Shown here in pieces: positions 19,773 to 27,715 of a stretch of 51,926 bases of DNA. Numbering within the stretch: position 1 is the stretch's first letter; every line of letters starts with the position of its first letter. The DNA comes from JACMNW01 sp031402355. GTDB taxonomy: Bacteria; Pseudomonadota; Alphaproteobacteria; Rhodobacterales; Rhodobacteraceae. A program made the translations under genes and the position numbers. The notes beneath the pieces were generated by a model that searched no databases, was not told the origin of the DNA, and was given only the letters and a program-made list of their open reading frames with translations. The DNA is taken from NCBI GenBank assembly GCA_031402355.1, contig JANNSG010000004.1, positions 1-51,926 on the forward strand, in the 5' to 3' direction.

Positions 19773-20393
19773 ATGAAACCCCTGATCCCCGGCATTCTTG
19801 CCATGGCGGCCATTGTTTTGGCGTCAAACATCCTTGTTCAACGCCCGCTTGGCCTTTGGCTGACCTGGGGTGCCATCACCTACCCGTTCGCGTTTCTGGT
19901 CACCGATCTGACCAACCGCCTTCAGGGTGCCACCGCCGCCCGCCGCGTCGTTTTGGTTGGCTTTGCAACCGGCATCATCTGCTCGCTGGTGGGCACACAG
20001 ATCATGGGCGAATTCGGCCCCCTTGTCACGTTGCGCATTGCCATCGGGTCTGGCACAGCGTTCCTGATCGCCCAGCTTCTGGACGTGGCCCTGTTTGAAC
20101 GACTGCGCCGTGGCACATGGTGGCGCGCGCCTTTCATCTCTACCCTTGTCGGATCAACCCTTGATACCGCGCTGTTCTTTTCCATCGCCTTCTCGGCCGC
20201 GCTGATCTGGATTGAGCCGGCAAATGACATTTCATGGGCAACCGCGCCCACGCCCCTCATGGGAATTGGCCCCAGCCTGCCATTCTGGGTCTCACTTGCG
20301 GCGGCTGACTGGTGCGCCAAGATCGCATTGGCCATCGTTGCACTTTTGCCATTCCGTCTTGCTGTCGCAAAATTGACCACAGGGCTTGCGTAA
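19773..20393 (+). CDS. yhhQ: Queuosine precursor transporter (VUT family)
   Basis: A 206-residue inner-membrane protein with about six hydrophobic helices. The segment ITYPFAFLVTDLTNR (about residues 31-45) is diagnostic of the YhhQ/VUT family, which imports the 7-deazaguanine precursors preQ0/preQ1 for tRNA queuosine modification. The ATG at 19773 is chosen over an in-frame TTG seven codons upstream; neither has a strong ribosome-binding site. A promoter-like TTGACA for the next transcription unit begins seven bases after its stop. Confidence 0.88.
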   Translation: MKPLIPGILAMAAIVLASNILVQRPLGLWLTWGAITYPFAFLVTDLTNRLQGATAARRVVLVGFATGIICSLVGTQIMGEFGPLVTLRIAIGSGTAFLIAQLLDVALFERLRRGTWWRAPFISTLVGSTLDTALFFSIAFSAALIWIEPANDISWATAPTPLMGIGPSLPFWVSLAAADWCAKIALAIVALLPFRLAVAKLTTGLA

Positions 20394-20399
20394 AACCTT

Positions 20400-20427
20400 T
20401 TGACAAACACAAAATCTGTGCCAACTT
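20400..20427 (+). promoter_or_regulatory. Putative promoter of the arfB leader
   Basis: A perfect TTGACA lies at 20400-20405, with a weak -10 candidate CAACTT at 20422-20427 (16-base spacer). Transcription would start near 20434, just before the first long-range pairing arm at 20436. The -35 is convincing; the -10 is poor, so an activator or alternative sigma factor may be needed. Confidence 0.4.
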
Positions 20428-20448
20428 GCCCTTATCGGCAACCATTTT

Positions 20449-20465
20449 GAAAGGAGGTGATCCAG
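20449..20465 (+). promoter_or_regulatory. Extended Shine-Dalgarno: 17-base complement of 16S rRNA 3' end
   Basis: GAAAGGAGGTGATCCAG is the exact complement of the alphaproteobacterial 16S 3' terminus (CTGGATCACCTCCTTTC). This goes well beyond the usual 4-7 base Shine-Dalgarno. The AGGAGG core is seven bases before the GTG at 20465. No other gene in the window has complementarity of this length. Confidence 0.85.
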
Positions 20466-20521
20466 TGTCTAGAGTGATGTTGGAGACTTGTGTCGGGACA
20501 GTCATGGGGAGTGTCTTTTAG
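20465..20521 (+). CDS. 18-codon ORF upstream of arfB (candidate leader peptide)
   Basis: The GTG placed optimally after the extended ribosome-binding site opens a frame for VSRVMLETCVGTVMGSVF, then TAG. An in-frame ATG four codons later gives a 14-residue alternative, but the spacing favours GTG. I do not recognise the peptide. It has no run of a single amino acid, so it is not a classical amino-acid attenuator peptide. A small hairpin (AGAAG/CTTCT, 20520-20533) follows the stop, then a terminator at 20591. It may be a regulatory uORF, an independent small protein, or a ribosome-binding decoy; comparative data are needed to choose. Confidence 0.55.
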   Translation: MSRVMLETCVGTVMGSVF

Positions 20522-20590
20522 AAGCAGCCTTCTTTTAGACAAACCACTGATTGGATTTGAAGCCTAACTGGCCCATCTCCTGGGATCTCG

Positions 20591-20629
20591 GAAAGGGTTG
20601 CCGTCACTGGCGACCCTTTCTCTTTTTTT
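20591..20629 (+). terminator. Intrinsic terminator between the leader ORF and arfB
   Basis: GAAAGGGTTGCC (20591-20602), a 6-base loop and GGCGACCCTTTC (20609-20620) form a 12-base-pair stem with one G-U pair, followed by TCTTTTTTTC. It ends about 20 bases before the arfB ATG. It can act as the terminator of a short leader RNA or as an attenuator for arfB. Confidence 0.85.
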
Positions 20630-20650
20630 CAACTCTGCCATAAACCGATC

Positions 20651-21073
20651 ATGCTGCGCATCAACGACACCATCACCATCGCGGATTGGGAACTTTCCGA
20701 AAGCTTCACCCGGTCGTCCGGCCCCGGCGGGCAGAACGTGAACAAGGTATCCACCGCCGTTGAACTGCGGTTCGAGGCGGAGCGGTCCCCGCATCTGTCC
20801 ACCTCGCAAAAGGCGCGGCTGAAACGTCTGGCAGGGCGGCGCTGGACGAATGAAGGTGCCATCGTCATCCGCGCCGAAGAAACCCGGTCCCAAGCCCGCA
20901 ACCGCGAAATGGCAGAGGCGCGGTTGGTCGAAATGATCCAAGCGGCCCTTATTGCCCCCAAACGCCGCATTGCCACCAAGCCCACCTACGGCAGCACGCA
21001 GCGCCGCCTTGTCGCCAAATCCGTGCGCGCCGATGTGAAGGCAGGCCGGGGTAAAGTCGAGGATGAAGAATGA
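20651..21073 (+). CDS. arfB: Alternative ribosome-rescue factor ArfB (peptidyl-tRNA hydrolase)
   Basis: A 140-residue class I release-factor-like protein. The GGQ catalytic motif is at residues 26-28 within SSGPGGQNVNKV, which hydrolyses peptidyl-tRNA on ribosomes stalled on mRNAs lacking a stop codon. The basic C-terminal tail (about 100-140, ending KAGRGKVEDEE) is the part that enters the empty mRNA channel in ArfB. The ATG at 20651 has no recognisable Shine-Dalgarno and follows a terminator directly. Its stop overlaps the start of the next gene (ATGA). Confidence in function is high; how it is expressed is unclear. Confidence 0.93.
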   Translation: MLRINDTITIADWELSESFTRSSGPGGQNVNKVSTAVELRFEAERSPHLSTSQKARLKRLAGRRWTNEGAIVIRAEETRSQARNREMAEARLVEMIQAALIAPKRRIATKPTYGSTQRRLVAKSVRADVKAGRGKVEDEE

Positions 21074-22362
21074 CCGGTGCATTGCCCTCAGAATCCCTTC
21101 TGGACCGCCGCGCGCGCCTGATGGGGCCAAATGTACCGACTTTTTACCAAACACCTGTTCACATTGTTAAAGGGCAGGGCGTCTGGCTGTGGGGTGCGAA
21201 CGGCAAGCGATACCTGGATTGCTATAATAACGTGGCCCATGTCGGCCATTGCCACCCACGTGTGGTGGCCGCCATTGCAAACCAAGCCGCTACGTTGAAC
21301 ACCCATACCCGCTATTTCCACGACGGTGTGCTGGACTATATCGAACGCCTGACCGCCACCCTAGGCCACGGCATCAGCCAGGCCATCATGACATGCACAG
21401 GGTCCGAAGCGAACGATATAGCCCTTCGCATGGCCCAGGCGGTCACCGGCAAAACCGGCGTTATCGCCACGGACAATACCTATCACGGCAATACGGCGGC
21501 GGTCAGCCAGCTTTCGACGCGCCGTCCACCCATTGGGGGATATGCCCCCAACATTCGCCTTGTGCCATCCCCGGATAGTCTGCGCCCGGTTGGAGGAACC
21601 GTTGCTGGACAGGCCGCCGCCTTTGCGGCCCATGTCCAGCGCGCAATCAATGAACTGGAAGATGCTGGTTTTGGCTTTTCCGCCATGATGCTCTGCCCGG
21701 TATTTGCCAATGAAGGCTTGCCAACCGTTGGCCCTGGCTTTCTGGACGCAACCATTGCCGCCATCCGCCACGCGGGTGGTGTCGTTATCGCGGATGAGGT
21801 GCAGCCCGGCTTTGGCCGCGCAGGCAGCCATTTCTGGGGCCATGACCTGTTAAGGTTTGCGCCTGACATTGTGACGATCGGCAAACCCATGGCCAATGGC
21901 CATCCGGTCGCAGCCATTCTTGCCCGCCCCGATGTGATGGCCGCTTTCCGCGATGCGTTTGGTTATTTTAACACTTTTGGTGGCAATCCGGTGTCCGCTG
22001 CCGCCTGCAATGCCGTACTGGACGTCATCGACACCGAGGGTCTGCAGCAAAACGCAGCCACCGTTTCCGACTATATGCTGGACCGTTTGCGCGACCTTCG
22101 CCATCCCCTGTTGGCCGATGTCCGGGCCACCGGCATGTTCTTTGGTGTTGAATTTGTCACCGATGCGGACATGACCCCCGCCACGGATTTTGTGGCCACT
22201 TTGGTCGAAGATATGGTGACCCGTGGGTTCTTGCTGAACAAAATCGGGCGCGGGGGTGGTGCGCTCAAAATCCGGCCGCCGATGCCGTTTTCAACCGAAA
22301 ACGCTGATCAAATGGTTGATGCCTTGCAAGCCGCCCTGACCGAAAGCTCGGTCACCAGATGA
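21070..22362 (+). CDS. Class III PLP enzyme, aminotransferase or phospho-lyase type
   Basis: A 430-residue fold-type I PLP-dependent enzyme. It shows MTCTGSEANDIALRMA (cofactor phosphate site), DEVQPGFGR (Asp holding the pyridine nitrogen) and the Schiff-base lysine K272 in GKPMANG. The closest recognisable group is the ethanolamine-phosphate / 5-phosphohydroxylysine phospho-lyase branch (AGXT2L-like) rather than a true transaminase. That fits the next gene, a small-molecule kinase that starts in its stop codon; the same pairing is known in bacteria and sometimes as a fusion. It overlaps arfB by four bases, so ribosome rescue and this pathway share an mRNA. The exact substrate is unproven. 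Confidence 0.8.
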   Translation: MTGALPSESLLDRRARLMGPNVPTFYQTPVHIVKGQGVWLWGANGKRYLDCYNNVAHVGHCHPRVVAAIANQAATLNTHTRYFHDGVLDYIERLTATLGHGISQAIMTCTGSEANDIALRMAQAVTGKTGVIATDNTYHGNTAAVSQLSTRRPPIGGYAPNIRLVPSPDSLRPVGGTVAGQAAAFAAHVQRAINELEDAGFGFSAMMLCPVFANEGLPTVGPGFLDATIAAIRHAGGVVIADEVQPGFGRAGSHFWGHDLLRFAPDIVTIGKPMANGHPVAAILARPDVMAAFRDAFGYFNTFGGNPVSAAACNAVLDVIDTEGLQQNAATVSDYMLDRLRDLRHPLLADVRATGMFFGVEFVTDADMTPATDFVATLVEDMVTRGFLLNKIGRGGGALKIRPPMPFSTENADQMVDALQAALTESSVTR

Positions 22363-23294
22363 ACCTGAGCGACCAAGCAACCGAGGCTGCAGTTCATTGG
22401 CAAGGCCGCGTCAACCGCCTGATCAGCAACCGCGAAAATGCCGTCTTTGAAATCGCTACGCCCAAAGGCCGCGCGGCGCTTCGGCTACACCGGGAAGGGT
22501 ATCAAAACCCTGCGGCCATTCAGTCTGAACTGTGGTGGTGCGCGGCACTGGCCGATGCGGGCGTATCCGTACCCCGGCCCCGTCCCGCGTTGGATGAAAC
22601 GCTTCTAGTCCGCTTATCCGGTGGCAGGCTGGCGTCCTGCATTGACTGGGCCGACGGAAAGCCGCTGGGCGAACACGGCAAACCCTTTGACGCCCCGATC
22701 AGCATTCTTTTGGATCAACACTATGCCCTTGGCCAATTGATTGCCAAAATGCACAGCGTGACTGACCTGTTGACCCTTCCCGAAGGGTTTACCCGGCCGC
22801 GCTGGGATGTCGACGGATTGGTCGGCGAAAAACCATTTTGGGGCCGCTTCTGGGATCATCCGGTCGCCTCACCCGCCCAAGCCGCGCATCTTCGCGATAT
22901 CCGGGATTGGCTGCGCACGCAGTTGGCCAGCCACGCGGTTACGGGTAACTTCGGCCCCATCCATGCCGATGTTTTGCGCGAAAACATTCTGGTGCAGGGC
23001 CAGTCCCTATCCTTGATAGATTTCGACGATTCCGGCCTTGGCTTTCGCCTATATGACCTTGGCACCGCAATGCTGCACAATGGTTACGAACCTGCCTACC
23101 CCGATCTTCGCGATGCGATGATTGACGGCTATACCACGCTGCGCCCGGCAGATCGCGCCACGGTTGAGATGTTTACCCTCGCCCGCAGCTGTGCCTCGGT
23201 GGGTTGGACCATGCCACGCCTTGCCCCGGATGATCCTATCCACAAAAGCCACATCGCGCGCGCGCTGCATTTTGCGGACAAGATCATACCGTAA
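22359..23294 (+). CDS. APH-fold kinase, hydroxylysine-kinase-like
   Basis: A 311-residue phosphotransferase of the aminoglycoside-phosphotransferase/choline-kinase fold. Catalytic HADVLREN starts at H202 and LIDFDDSG supplies the magnesium-binding aspartate. Its coupling (ATGA overlap) to a PLP phospho-lyase-like enzyme suggests a two-step route: an amino alcohol such as hydroxylysine is phosphorylated here, then phosphate and ammonia are eliminated. Homoserine kinase (ThrB-like) is the main alternative by sequence type. The 3' end overlaps the convergent pncB by 11 bases. Confidence 0.75.
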   Translation: MNLSDQATEAAVHWQGRVNRLISNRENAVFEIATPKGRAALRLHREGYQNPAAIQSELWWCAALADAGVSVPRPRPALDETLLVRLSGGRLASCIDWADGKPLGEHGKPFDAPISILLDQHYALGQLIAKMHSVTDLLTLPEGFTRPRWDVDGLVGEKPFWGRFWDHPVASPAQAAHLRDIRDWLRTQLASHAVTGNFGPIHADVLRENILVQGQSLSLIDFDDSGLGFRLYDLGTAMLHNGYEPAYPDLRDAMIDGYTTLRPADRATVEMFTLARSCASVGWTMPRLAPDDPIHKSHIARALHFADKIIP

Positions 23295-24576
23295 CGGGCA
23301 GCACCTCTTGCGCGCCCACCCCGAACACCCGCTTGTAGCGTGCAATTTCATCGGCCGGACCCATGGCTTTGTTCGGGTTATCTGACAGCTTCACCGTAGG
23401 CCGCCCATTTGCCGACACCGCCTTGCAGACCAAGCTGAACGGCGCCAGAGCGTCACCCACCACCAGCCCCCGGAAATCATTGGTCAACATGGTGCCCCAG
23501 CCGAACGATACTTTTACACGGCCAGTGAACTGCTTATGCAATGCCGCAATCTGCGCCACATCCAAACCGTCCGAGAAAATCACCAGCTTCTCGCGCGGGT
23601 CCTCATTGCAGGATTTCCACCATTTGATGGCAATTTCCGCCCCGGCTGCCGGATCACCACTGTCGATGCGGATGCCCGTCCATTTGCTTAGCCAGTCCGG
23701 CGCATGTGCAAGAAACCCTTCGGACCCAAAGGTATCGGGCAGGATAATCCGCAAATTACCGTCATGTTCTTCGTGCCAATCGGCCAGCACCTGATAGGGC
23801 GCTTGCGCCAGTTCGGCGTCGTTTTTGGCAAGGGCTGCATAGACCATTGGCAATTCGTGCGCGTTGGTACCGATCGCTTCCACCTCGCGGCGCATCGCGA
23901 TCAGACAGTTTGACGTGCCGGCAAATTTGCCCGGCAGCCCTTCCTGCATCGCCTGCACACACCAATCCTGCCAAAGGAAACTATGCCTGCGCCGGGTGCC
24001 AAAATCGGCAATCCTTAGGCCATCAATCCCGCGCAAAGTCTCGATCTTTTCCCAAAGCTTGGTCATGCCGCGTGCATAAAGCACCTGCAATTCGAAATGC
24101 CCCATGCGCGCCAGAACGGCCCGGCTGCGCAATTCCATCAGCACGGCAAGCGCGGGAATTTCCCATAGCATCACTTCGGGCCAGCGGCCTTCAAAGGTCA
24201 GCTCATACTGGCCATCGCGTTTTTCCAGGTGATAGGGCGGCAGGCGCAGCCCTTCGAACCATTCCATGAAATCGGGGCGAAACATCTGGCGTTTGCCGTA
24301 AAACGTATTGCCGCGCAGAAATGTGCTTTCGCCCCGCGACAATCGCAAAGTGCGCACATGATCCAGCTGCTCGCGCAATTCGCCTTCATCAACCAGATCG
24401 CCCAGCAGAATGGTGCGGCTTCGGTTGATCAACGAAAATTCGACATTCGTATCGGGTTTGTTGCGAAAAATGGATTGGCACATCAAAAGCTTGTAAAAAT
24501 CCGTATCGATCAACGATCGCACAATCGGGTCGATCTTCCACTTGTGATTATGAACGCGGGTCGCGATATCAACCAT
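23284..24576 (-). CDS. pncB: Nicotinate phosphoribosyltransferase
   Basis: A 430-residue cytoplasmic enzyme that makes nicotinate mononucleotide from nicotinate and PRPP in NAD salvage. The family N-terminus SLIDTDFYKLLMCQSIF (about 22-38) is clear; FGTRRRHSF and the phosphate-binding region FSDGLD follow. The ATG at 24576 has GAGGGG seven bases upstream and is preferred over a TTG five codons earlier. It is the last gene of a minus-strand set with a hybrid kinase and pncA; 76 bases separate it from the kinase. Confidence 0.96.
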   Translation of the reverse strand: MVDIATRVHNHKWKIDPIVRSLIDTDFYKLLMCQSIFRNKPDTNVEFSLINRSRTILLGDLVDEGELREQLDHVRTLRLSRGESTFLRGNTFYGKRQMFRPDFMEWFEGLRLPPYHLEKRDGQYELTFEGRWPEVMLWEIPALAVLMELRSRAVLARMGHFELQVLYARGMTKLWEKIETLRGIDGLRIADFGTRRRHSFLWQDWCVQAMQEGLPGKFAGTSNCLIAMRREVEAIGTNAHELPMVYAALAKNDAELAQAPYQVLADWHEEHDGNLRIILPDTFGSEGFLAHAPDWLSKWTGIRIDSGDPAAGAEIAIKWWKSCNEDPREKLVIFSDGLDVAQIAALHKQFTGRVKVSFGWGTMLTNDFRGLVVGDALAPFSLVCKAVSANGRPTVKLSDNPNKAMGPADEIARYKRVFGVGAQEVLPVTV

Positions 24577-24652
24577 GTCTGGTCCCCTCAAACCTCAGCC
24601 CAATATGACAATAAATGGGGTTGCGGCAAATGGGCACGCAATCGGGCCGACA

Positions 24653-26929
24653 TCAAGCCGAAAGGTGCGTGTAGATACGCGCATTCAAGGCCAGACGAGT
24701 GACGGGTTTGCTTAGAAAATCATCAAGCCCGGCAGCAAAACATGCCTCTTTATCTTCACCAAACGCGTTGGCCGTCAGCGCGATGACCGGACAGCGCGGC
24801 AGCCCCCGCACGGCCTCGATCCTCCGAATTTCGCGCGTCGCGTCCAGCCCGTCCATCACCGGCATCGACATGTCCATCAACACAAGGTCGGGTCGGTGCT
24901 TGTTATAGAGGGCAACTGCCTCCAGGCCGTTCTCGGCAAAATCCAGAATAAGACCTTCGGTTTCAAGCATACGCCGCACGATCAAGCTGTTTGTCTTGTT
25001 GTCCTCGGCCACCAAAATCCGTTGCCCGGCATAGACCGGCACAACAGCCGAACCAACCTGAGCCTTTTCCCGTACGGAGGTTTTGACCACCGGCAGTGTC
25101 AGACAGAAAGTAAAACAGGACCCGTCGCCGGTAACAGATTTCACGGAAATTTCACCGTTCATTTCGATTGCAAGAAGCCGCGAAATCGCAAGTCCAAGGC
25201 CCGTCCCGCCAAAATGCCGGGTGATTTGATCATCGGCTTGGGTAAAGCTGTCAAATATCCGGTCGATCTGATCTGCCGGTATGCCGATACCGGTATCTTT
25301 CACGACGATGGCTACGTTGCAGACCTCGCCTACCTGAACGCAGCGGATTGAAACCGTCACCTGCCCTTTTGTCGTGAACTTTACGGCATTGCCAATCAGG
25401 TTCAAAAGCACCTGCCTGATGCGGCCCTCATCGCCAAGCAGGTTGGGCAAAGCCCCCACAACCGGGGCCAGGATCAGGGCAATCCCTTTTGCCATTGCCG
25501 TCGGGTGCAAAAGCGCCATCGCGCCCTGCACACAGTCTTGCAACACAAAGGGGTCTTGCAAGATCACCGGCTTGCCTGCCTGCAGTTTTGAAATGTCCAG
25601 AATATCGTTGATAATCGTCAAAAGGGCCTGCCCCGAATCTACGATCCAGCGCACGTAATCGGCCTGTTCGGGGTTCAATGATGTCGCCGACAAAAGATCT
25701 GCCATGCCGATGACACCGTTCATCGGTGTCCGAATTTCGTGGCTCATTGTTGCCAGAAATCGCGATTTGGCCTTGGCGGCTGCCTCGGCTGCTTCATGCG
25801 CACGGCTCAGTTCAGCTTGCCGTGCTTTTGCGTCCGTTATGTCTCGTTCAACGGCAATCGTCATGGCGTGGCTGCCGTCGGCATTGAAAATGGGGCTCAA
25901 GATCACATCCATCCATACCCGACCATCGGTTTTGGTGCGGTTCAGAACCTCAACCCGCCGCGATGTCTGCCGGTTTGCGGGATCATCCAGCGCGATGATG
26001 GCGTCAGAATCGGTTTCCGGTCCATTCAGGATATCACCCGGTCTGGCTCCCAAGGCCTCAGGGAAACTGTAGCCGGTCGTCCGCGTGAAGGCGTCATTCA
26101 CCCATTCTATCTTGCCGTCCGGATCGGTGATGATGACAGAGTCCATCATATGTTCGGCGACCAGCGCCAATCGCCTTGCGTCGCGCTCTCGCTGCTGCAG
26201 CGCTTTGCGCGACAGGACAAGTTGCTGCTTTTCAATCAGCAGCGCATGTTCAATCTGGGTGCGTTGACCATGCGTTCTGCCGACAAACTGGATAAAAGCA
26301 AAGCAAAGATAAGCCAGCAACACCATCGTTGCAAAGAAGAACAAGGACCCGGTTTGGCTGTCGGCGCCATCGACCACACGCAAATCCACAAGAAATACGG
26401 ATGAAAGTGCTGTGGCCGCAAATACCCCGATGCGCAGATTGGCCATAGCGGGGTCATGGATCCGCACCAGTCCTGCATTGATAACCGCCCCGGTCAGATA
26501 AGCGGCCCCGAAAAAGCTTGCCTCCACATGTGGCACCAAAGTCCAGGTCAAGACCACGCATGTGGCGACGGAAGTCGACTGCACGACCGCCGAGACCTTG
26601 CTGATCAACCGGTCGGACCGGTACGAAATCCCGGCCTCGCGCCGACGCAATATCCGCCACAGGGTCAGGCAATCCACCGTCTCGCCAGCCAGCAAGATCA
26701 GGATCGCCAGTGCGCCAAAGCCGGGATGATACAGCAGCGCCAGCAGAACCGATCCTGACAATGTCAGAACCAGTCTGCTGCCAAAAGACCGCAGCCGTGT
26801 CCGGCAATAGCGCAGAAAAAGACCGTCGGGGCCTGAACGTACCTCGAATTTGCGCAGGTCTTCGGCTGCGTCTTGCGTTTCAGCGTCTTGATGCCAGGCG
26901 GTCACAGAGTATCCCGTTTTGGGGGTCAC
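24653..26929 (-). CDS. Membrane-bound hybrid histidine kinase between pncA and pncB
   Basis: A 758-residue sensor kinase. The N-terminal ~210 residues hold about six hydrophobic segments of no family I recognise, followed by a coiled coil, one PAS domain with trailing PAC-like segment (about 255-375), HisKA with SHEIRTPMNG (His397), HATPase (DTGIGI, GTGLGLAI) and one receiver domain with D686 in MDMSMPVMDG. No HPt domain. The start is uncertain: the GTG at 26929 directly abuts GAAAGG, which leaves no spacing, and a second GTG eight codons later has only a weak GGGA. It lies 59 bases after pncA and 76 before pncB on the same strand. Confidence 0.88.
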   Translation of the reverse strand: MTPKTGYSVTAWHQDAETQDAAEDLRKFEVRSGPDGLFLRYCRTRLRSFGSRLVLTLSGSVLLALLYHPGFGALAILILLAGETVDCLTLWRILRRREAGISYRSDRLISKVSAVVQSTSVATCVVLTWTLVPHVEASFFGAAYLTGAVINAGLVRIHDPAMANLRIGVFAATALSSVFLVDLRVVDGADSQTGSLFFFATMVLLAYLCFAFIQFVGRTHGQRTQIEHALLIEKQQLVLSRKALQQRERDARRLALVAEHMMDSVIITDPDGKIEWVNDAFTRTTGYSFPEALGARPGDILNGPETDSDAIIALDDPANRQTSRRVEVLNRTKTDGRVWMDVILSPIFNADGSHAMTIAVERDITDAKARQAELSRAHEAAEAAAKAKSRFLATMSHEIRTPMNGVIGMADLLSATSLNPEQADYVRWIVDSGQALLTIINDILDISKLQAGKPVILQDPFVLQDCVQGAMALLHPTAMAKGIALILAPVVGALPNLLGDEGRIRQVLLNLIGNAVKFTTKGQVTVSIRCVQVGEVCNVAIVVKDTGIGIPADQIDRIFDSFTQADDQITRHFGGTGLGLAISRLLAIEMNGEISVKSVTGDGSCFTFCLTLPVVKTSVREKAQVGSAVVPVYAGQRILVAEDNKTNSLIVRRMLETEGLILDFAENGLEAVALYNKHRPDLVLMDMSMPVMDGLDATREIRRIEAVRGLPRCPVIALTANAFGEDKEACFAAGLDDFLSKPVTRLALNARIYTHLSA

Positions 26930-26988
26930 CCTTTCGCAGCTATCAGCGAAGGGTTAACAAGGTCTGTATCTGCCTGTCAGGCACCGCA

Positions 26989-27597
26989 TTAATTTACCAG
27001 GTTCACCCCTGCGGCCAGCATTTTCGCGCGCGCATCAGCAAGTGATCCTTGCAGGTCTATAGCGCGGGTCGCCCCTTCAAGCACGGTCACGCGAAAGCCC
27101 AGCCTTGCTGCGTCAAGCGCCGAATAAGCCACGCAAAAATCGGTCGCAAGACCAACCAGCGTAATGCCGGCCACCCCGCGGCCCCGCAAATAGCCCTCAA
27201 GTCCGGTGGGGGTGGTGTGATCATTCTCGAAAAAGGCCGAATAGCTGTCGATTGCCGATCTGAACCCTTTGCGGATCACCATATCGGCAGGGTCGGTGGC
27301 AAGATCCGGATGAAACGCCGCACCGGTGCTGCCTTGTACGCAATGAACCGGCCACAGAACCTGCGGCCCATAAGGCATCTGGGCGATGCTGAAAGCCTCT
27401 GCCCCAAGGTGATTTGCCGCGAAAGACGTGTGATCGGCCGGATGCCAATCCTGTGTCAGCACCCGCACTGCAAAGTCACCCATCAGTGCATTGATGCGCG
27501 CAATGATCGTATTTCCGCCAGCTACCGACAATGCGCCGCCGGGACAAAAGTCGTTCTGCACGTCGATCACGATCAAGGCTTCGGTCAGTTTGGGCAT
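26989..27597 (-). CDS. pncA: Nicotinamidase
   Basis: A 202-residue isochorismatase-fold amidase that turns nicotinamide into nicotinate, the substrate for pncB. The catalytic triad is visible as D12 (IDVQNDFCPGG), K110 (VIRKG) and C155 (ATDFCVAY). The metal-site residues D50, H52 and H56 lie in LTQDWHPADH. The ATG at 27597 has GGAG nine bases upstream; the open frame continues upstream without a good start. It is divergent from trhO, and the 118-base gap holds a short tandem repeat. Confidence 0.95.
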   Translation of the reverse strand: MPKLTEALIVIDVQNDFCPGGALSVAGGNTIIARINALMGDFAVRVLTQDWHPADHTSFAANHLGAEAFSIAQMPYGPQVLWPVHCVQGSTGAAFHPDLATDPADMVIRKGFRSAIDSYSAFFENDHTTPTGLEGYLRGRGVAGITLVGLATDFCVAYSALDAARLGFRVTVLEGATRAIDLQGSLADARAKMLAAGVNLVN

Positions 27598-27660
27598 GAT
27601 ATTCTCCGGGTTCAGCACAGACTTGCGCAACTGGTCTCGCAGCGCAACCATCTGCTGCAG

Positions 27661-27697
27661 GGGCATTGAACAGACGGGCATTGAACGGACGGGCAAG
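27661..27697. repeat. 15-base tandem repeat (2.4 copies)
   Basis: GGGCATTGAACAGAC, GGGCATTGAACGGAC and a partial GGGCAAG follow one another in the gap between pncA and trhO. Copies one and two differ at a single base. It may be a slipped-strand duplication or a paired protein-binding site for either divergent gene. Confidence 0.6.
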
Positions 27698-27715
27698 CTG
27701 AGGCAATAACCCCCC

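Noticed and set aside
20312..20521. A 69-residue frame covering the end of the queuosine transporter and the 18-codon ORF
   Set aside because: Its first two thirds overlap a clear transporter gene out of frame; only the last 18 codons, with their own ribosome-binding site, are supported.
20520..20533. GAAGCAGCC resembling part of the bacterial SRP RNA
   Set aside because: The surrounding SRP hairpin and tetraloop are absent; the motif is half of a small AGAAG/CTTCT hairpin.
26930..26988. CCTTCGC/GCGAAAGG hairpin as a terminator between pncA and the kinase
   Set aside because: The stem is imperfect and no T-tract follows on the minus strand; the kinase start codon follows directly.
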